A stretch of 6,297 bases of DNA from UBA12403 sp043808565 (lineage in GTDB: Bacteria > Patescibacteriota > Patescibacteriia > UBA9934 > GWF2-40-263). The stretch covers positions 1 to 6,297 of the forward strand of contig JAZDEQ010000050.1 in NCBI GenBank assembly GCA_043808565.1, written 5' to 3'. The position numbers were made by a program, and so were the translations under genes. Position 1 is the stretch's first letter. Each line of letters begins with the position of its first letter. The notes below the pieces were generated by a model. The model saw only the letters and a program-made list of their open reading frames with translations. It was not told the DNA's origin and did no database searches. Positions 5,318-6,297 of this stretch are shown here, piece after piece.

Positions 5318-5928
5318 TCTGTCCATTCCGTAATCTTCCCGGCCGCAATTTCAATTGGATCAGCCGTTCGCAGATTTCTAATCTGCTTTTTTGTTAGAAT
5401 GGAAAAATGTTTAACCTCAACTAGATATTCCGGAATATAATAAACTTCTTCTTTGGTGGTCATCCAATCGAGATGATCAAATCTTTTTAAATTAACTGGC
5501 AAGGAAAAACTGCGTAAATTTTTTCGACCAAAGTCATCGAGGTATTCGTGAAAATAACTCATGACTAATTCACGGATGGAATTATAAACCGGTTCGCGAT
5601 AACGCAAAACCGCATGATTGGTTTTAGAAATCGCTCCCCACTTACCGTCTTTTTTAAAAACTGTAATCACGTGATCAAAATCAATTCTATTAGCCGTCAA
5701 ATCTAAAATCAGCGGTGGCTGACCATTAACTCGCAAAGCCAAAGCCGCCAAAATCGCCCCCTCGATACAATGGCAAACTCGACGTTCCAAAACCATCATT
5801 GGCGAAAAAACCGTATCGCCCTCAGGCTCAAAATTCATTTTCAGTTGATCCAAAAAATTCTGAATTTTAACCGGCGTATTTAAAGTTTTTAAAAGTTTAT
5901 ACTCCTTATTAGGCAAAATATTTTTCAT
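5308..5928 (-). CDS. Transglutaminase-like (papain-fold) protein
   Basis: Protein of 206 residues resembling uncharacterised bacterial transglutaminase-like proteins of about 200 residues. Recognisable blocks are SPMMVLERRVCHCIEGA (42-58), with Cys54 as the likely nucleophile at a helix start; PPLILDL (71-77); DFDHVITVF (83-91), with His86 as the likely general base; WGAISKTNHAVLRYREPVY (97-115), with Asn104 as a possible third member; and SYFHEYL (124-130) plus LRSFSLP (138-144). No signal peptide or membrane segment is seen, so it is probably cytoplasmic. The substrate is unknown; the fold covers cross-linking enzymes, peptidases and inactive relatives. The ATG at 5926-5928 is preceded by an AT-rich leader with no SD, and an inverted repeat covers its presumed promoter. 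It converges on dusB. I am confident of the family but not of any reaction. Confidence 0.78.
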   Translation of the reverse strand: MKNILPNKEYKLLKTLNTPVKIQNFLDQLKMNFEPEGDTVFSPMMVLERRVCHCIEGAILAALALRVNGQPPLILDLTANRIDFDHVITVFKKDGKWGAISKTNHAVLRYREPVYNSIRELVMSYFHEYLDDFGRKNLRSFSLPVNLKRFDHLDWMTTKEEVYYIPEYLVEVKHFSILTKKQIRNLRTADPIEIAAGKITEWTEGE

Positions 5929-5936
5929 AGGTGTTT

Positions 5937-5966
5937 ATAGTTTAACAAAAATTAAACTATTGACAA
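5937..5966 (-). promoter_or_regulatory. Promoter overlapped by a perfect inverted repeat (possible operator)
   Basis: ATAGTTTAA (5937-5945) and TTAAACTAT (5952-5960) form a perfect 9-bp inverted repeat around six bases. On the minus strand, TTGTCA (5961-5966) and TAAACT (5939-5944) are 16 bases apart and could be the -35 and -10 of the transglutaminase-like gene. The repeat would then fill the spacer and the -10, the usual place for a repressor site. The leader would be only a few bases long. Confidence 0.45.
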
Positions 5967-5988
5967 AATAATTATTTTTTGTTGAGAT
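5960..5988 (+). promoter_or_regulatory. Candidate promoter of the 41-codon ORF
   Basis: A perfect -35 TTGACA (5960-5965) lies 17 bases from TGAGAT (5983-5988), a poor -10 helped by a TG one base upstream (5980-5981). The -35 is nearly the reverse complement of the minus-strand -35, so the two promoters would be divergent and share the inverted repeat. Confidence 0.35.
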
Positions 5989-6011
5989 TTAACAGGTTTC
6001 TGAGAAAAATC

Positions 6012-6037
6012 CCTCAACACCAACCACTCTTTTGAGG
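6012..6037 (+). promoter_or_regulatory. SD with a hairpin that could hide it
   Basis: CCTCAA (6012-6017) is complementary to TTGAGG (6032-6037), with a 14-base loop. The right arm contains most of the GAGGAAG Shine-Dalgarno (6034-6040), which ends three bases before the ATG at 6044. If the stem forms, ribosome access would be reduced, suggesting control at translation. A six-base stem is modest evidence. Confidence 0.4.
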
Positions 6038-6043
6038 AAGACG

Positions 6044-6169
6044 ATGTCGACTCCAGAATTTCTCCCGTGCTACAAAGCCATAGTTGAATACATCGGCTCA
6101 CTTCCGAACAACGTTCACGTATCGGAAACTCTAAAAAAATTCAATAAAAACACAACACGATTCCGTTAG
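6044..6169 (+). CDS. Short ORF (41 residues), unknown function
   Basis: The frame reads ATG at 6044 to TAG at 6167-6169 and encodes 41 residues, starting MSTPEFLPCYKAIVEYIGSL and ending in a basic tail KKFNKNTTRFR. I do not recognise it. The main support is the GAGGAAG Shine-Dalgarno with a good spacing, stronger than that of most genes here. It has no membrane segment or signal peptide. The first half could form an amphipathic helix, and the one Cys is at position 9. It lies divergently from the transglutaminase-like gene with a candidate promoter between them. Codon choice is more C-rich at third positions than in its neighbours (TTC, TAC, AAC, GGC). It could be a genuine small protein, a leader peptide or the remains of a longer gene. 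No related gene follows to decide. Confidence 0.45.
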   Translation: MSTPEFLPCYKAIVEYIGSLPNNVHVSETLKKFNKNTTRFR

Positions 6170-6228
6170 TTTGAAACCGAACCACGAATGATTAGATAAG
6201 GACGCTTAAATTATTTTCTGAACTATTC

Positions 6229-6253
6229 AGACAATGACTCAAGTGTCTTTTTT
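6229..6253 (+). terminator. Weak terminator-like hairpin
   Basis: AGACA (6229-6233) pairs with TGTCT (6244-6248) around a ten-base loop, and a six-T run (6248-6253) begins at the end of the stem. It would end a transcript of the 41-codon ORF 60 bases after its stop. The five-base stem is marginal. Nothing else supportable is seen from 6170 to the end of the window. Confidence 0.3.
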
Positions 6254-6297
6254 GTTTGAAAATAAGGGTTTTATCGTTGATTGAACACACTTCACCC

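Noticed and set aside
6234..6284. A 16-codon + strand frame starting ATG at 6234
   Set aside because: It has no Shine-Dalgarno, overlaps the terminator-like hairpin and is too short to distinguish from chance.
1..6297. CRISPR array, tRNA or rRNA gene, toxin-antitoxin or phage-defence cluster
   Set aside because: I found no regularly spaced direct repeats, no cloverleaf or rRNA sequence, and no toxin, nuclease or defence motifs; the genes are transport, tRNA modification and isolated hypotheticals.

Overview
The window is an AT-rich (roughly 40% GC by eye), gene-dense bacterial fragment that reads with the standard code: TGG encodes Trp and TGA is used as a stop. Protein style suggests an uncultured, small-genome bacterium, most likely Patescibacteria (Candidate Phyla Radiation). 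The clues are a Dus protein with the SPMADHTDSAFCR variant, a small membrane protein with an FRPWSDPLMSL signature, a ZnuA without a lipobox, and several leaders with no Shine-Dalgarno (SD) sequence. This placement rests on remembered resemblance, not a search.

Left part (1-2824): a zinc-uptake ABC transporter in the order znuA (substrate-binding protein), znuC (ATPase), znuB (permease), all on the + strand. A good extended -10 promoter lies just before znuA. znuA and znuC overlap by 29 bases. znuC and znuB are separated by a 167-base gap filled by a long imperfect inverted repeat and C-rich tracts. The unit closes with a strong intrinsic terminator that lies inside the 3' end of the convergent gene. 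ZnuA should capture Zn2+ outside the membrane, ZnuB should form the channel and ZnuC should power it.

Middle part (2806-4225): three minus-strand units. The first is a SAM-methyltransferase-like protein with a GTG start, a strong SD and its own promoter. The second is a four-helix membrane protein of unknown function, followed by a symmetric terminator hairpin. The third is the N-terminal stump of an IS30-family transposase, whose reading frame runs on into the membrane-protein gene. Between the first two, divergent promoters point away from each other; the rightward one meets the hairpin after only about 55 bases.

Right part (4222-6297): dusB (tRNA-dihydrouridine synthase, +) converges on a transglutaminase-like cysteine-protease-fold protein (-). 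Between them lie a REP-like palindrome and a four-tract G-quadruplex motif that contains the stop codon of the minus gene. Upstream of the transglutaminase-like gene, a perfect 9-bp inverted repeat sits on its putative promoter. On the other side is a 41-codon + strand ORF of unknown function with a clear SD inside a possible hairpin. From 6170 to the end I see no supportable gene, only a weak terminator-like hairpin.

Nothing here adds up to a clearly new multi-gene system. The best leads are the non-coding structures, the transposase/membrane-protein junction and the small SD-led ORF.
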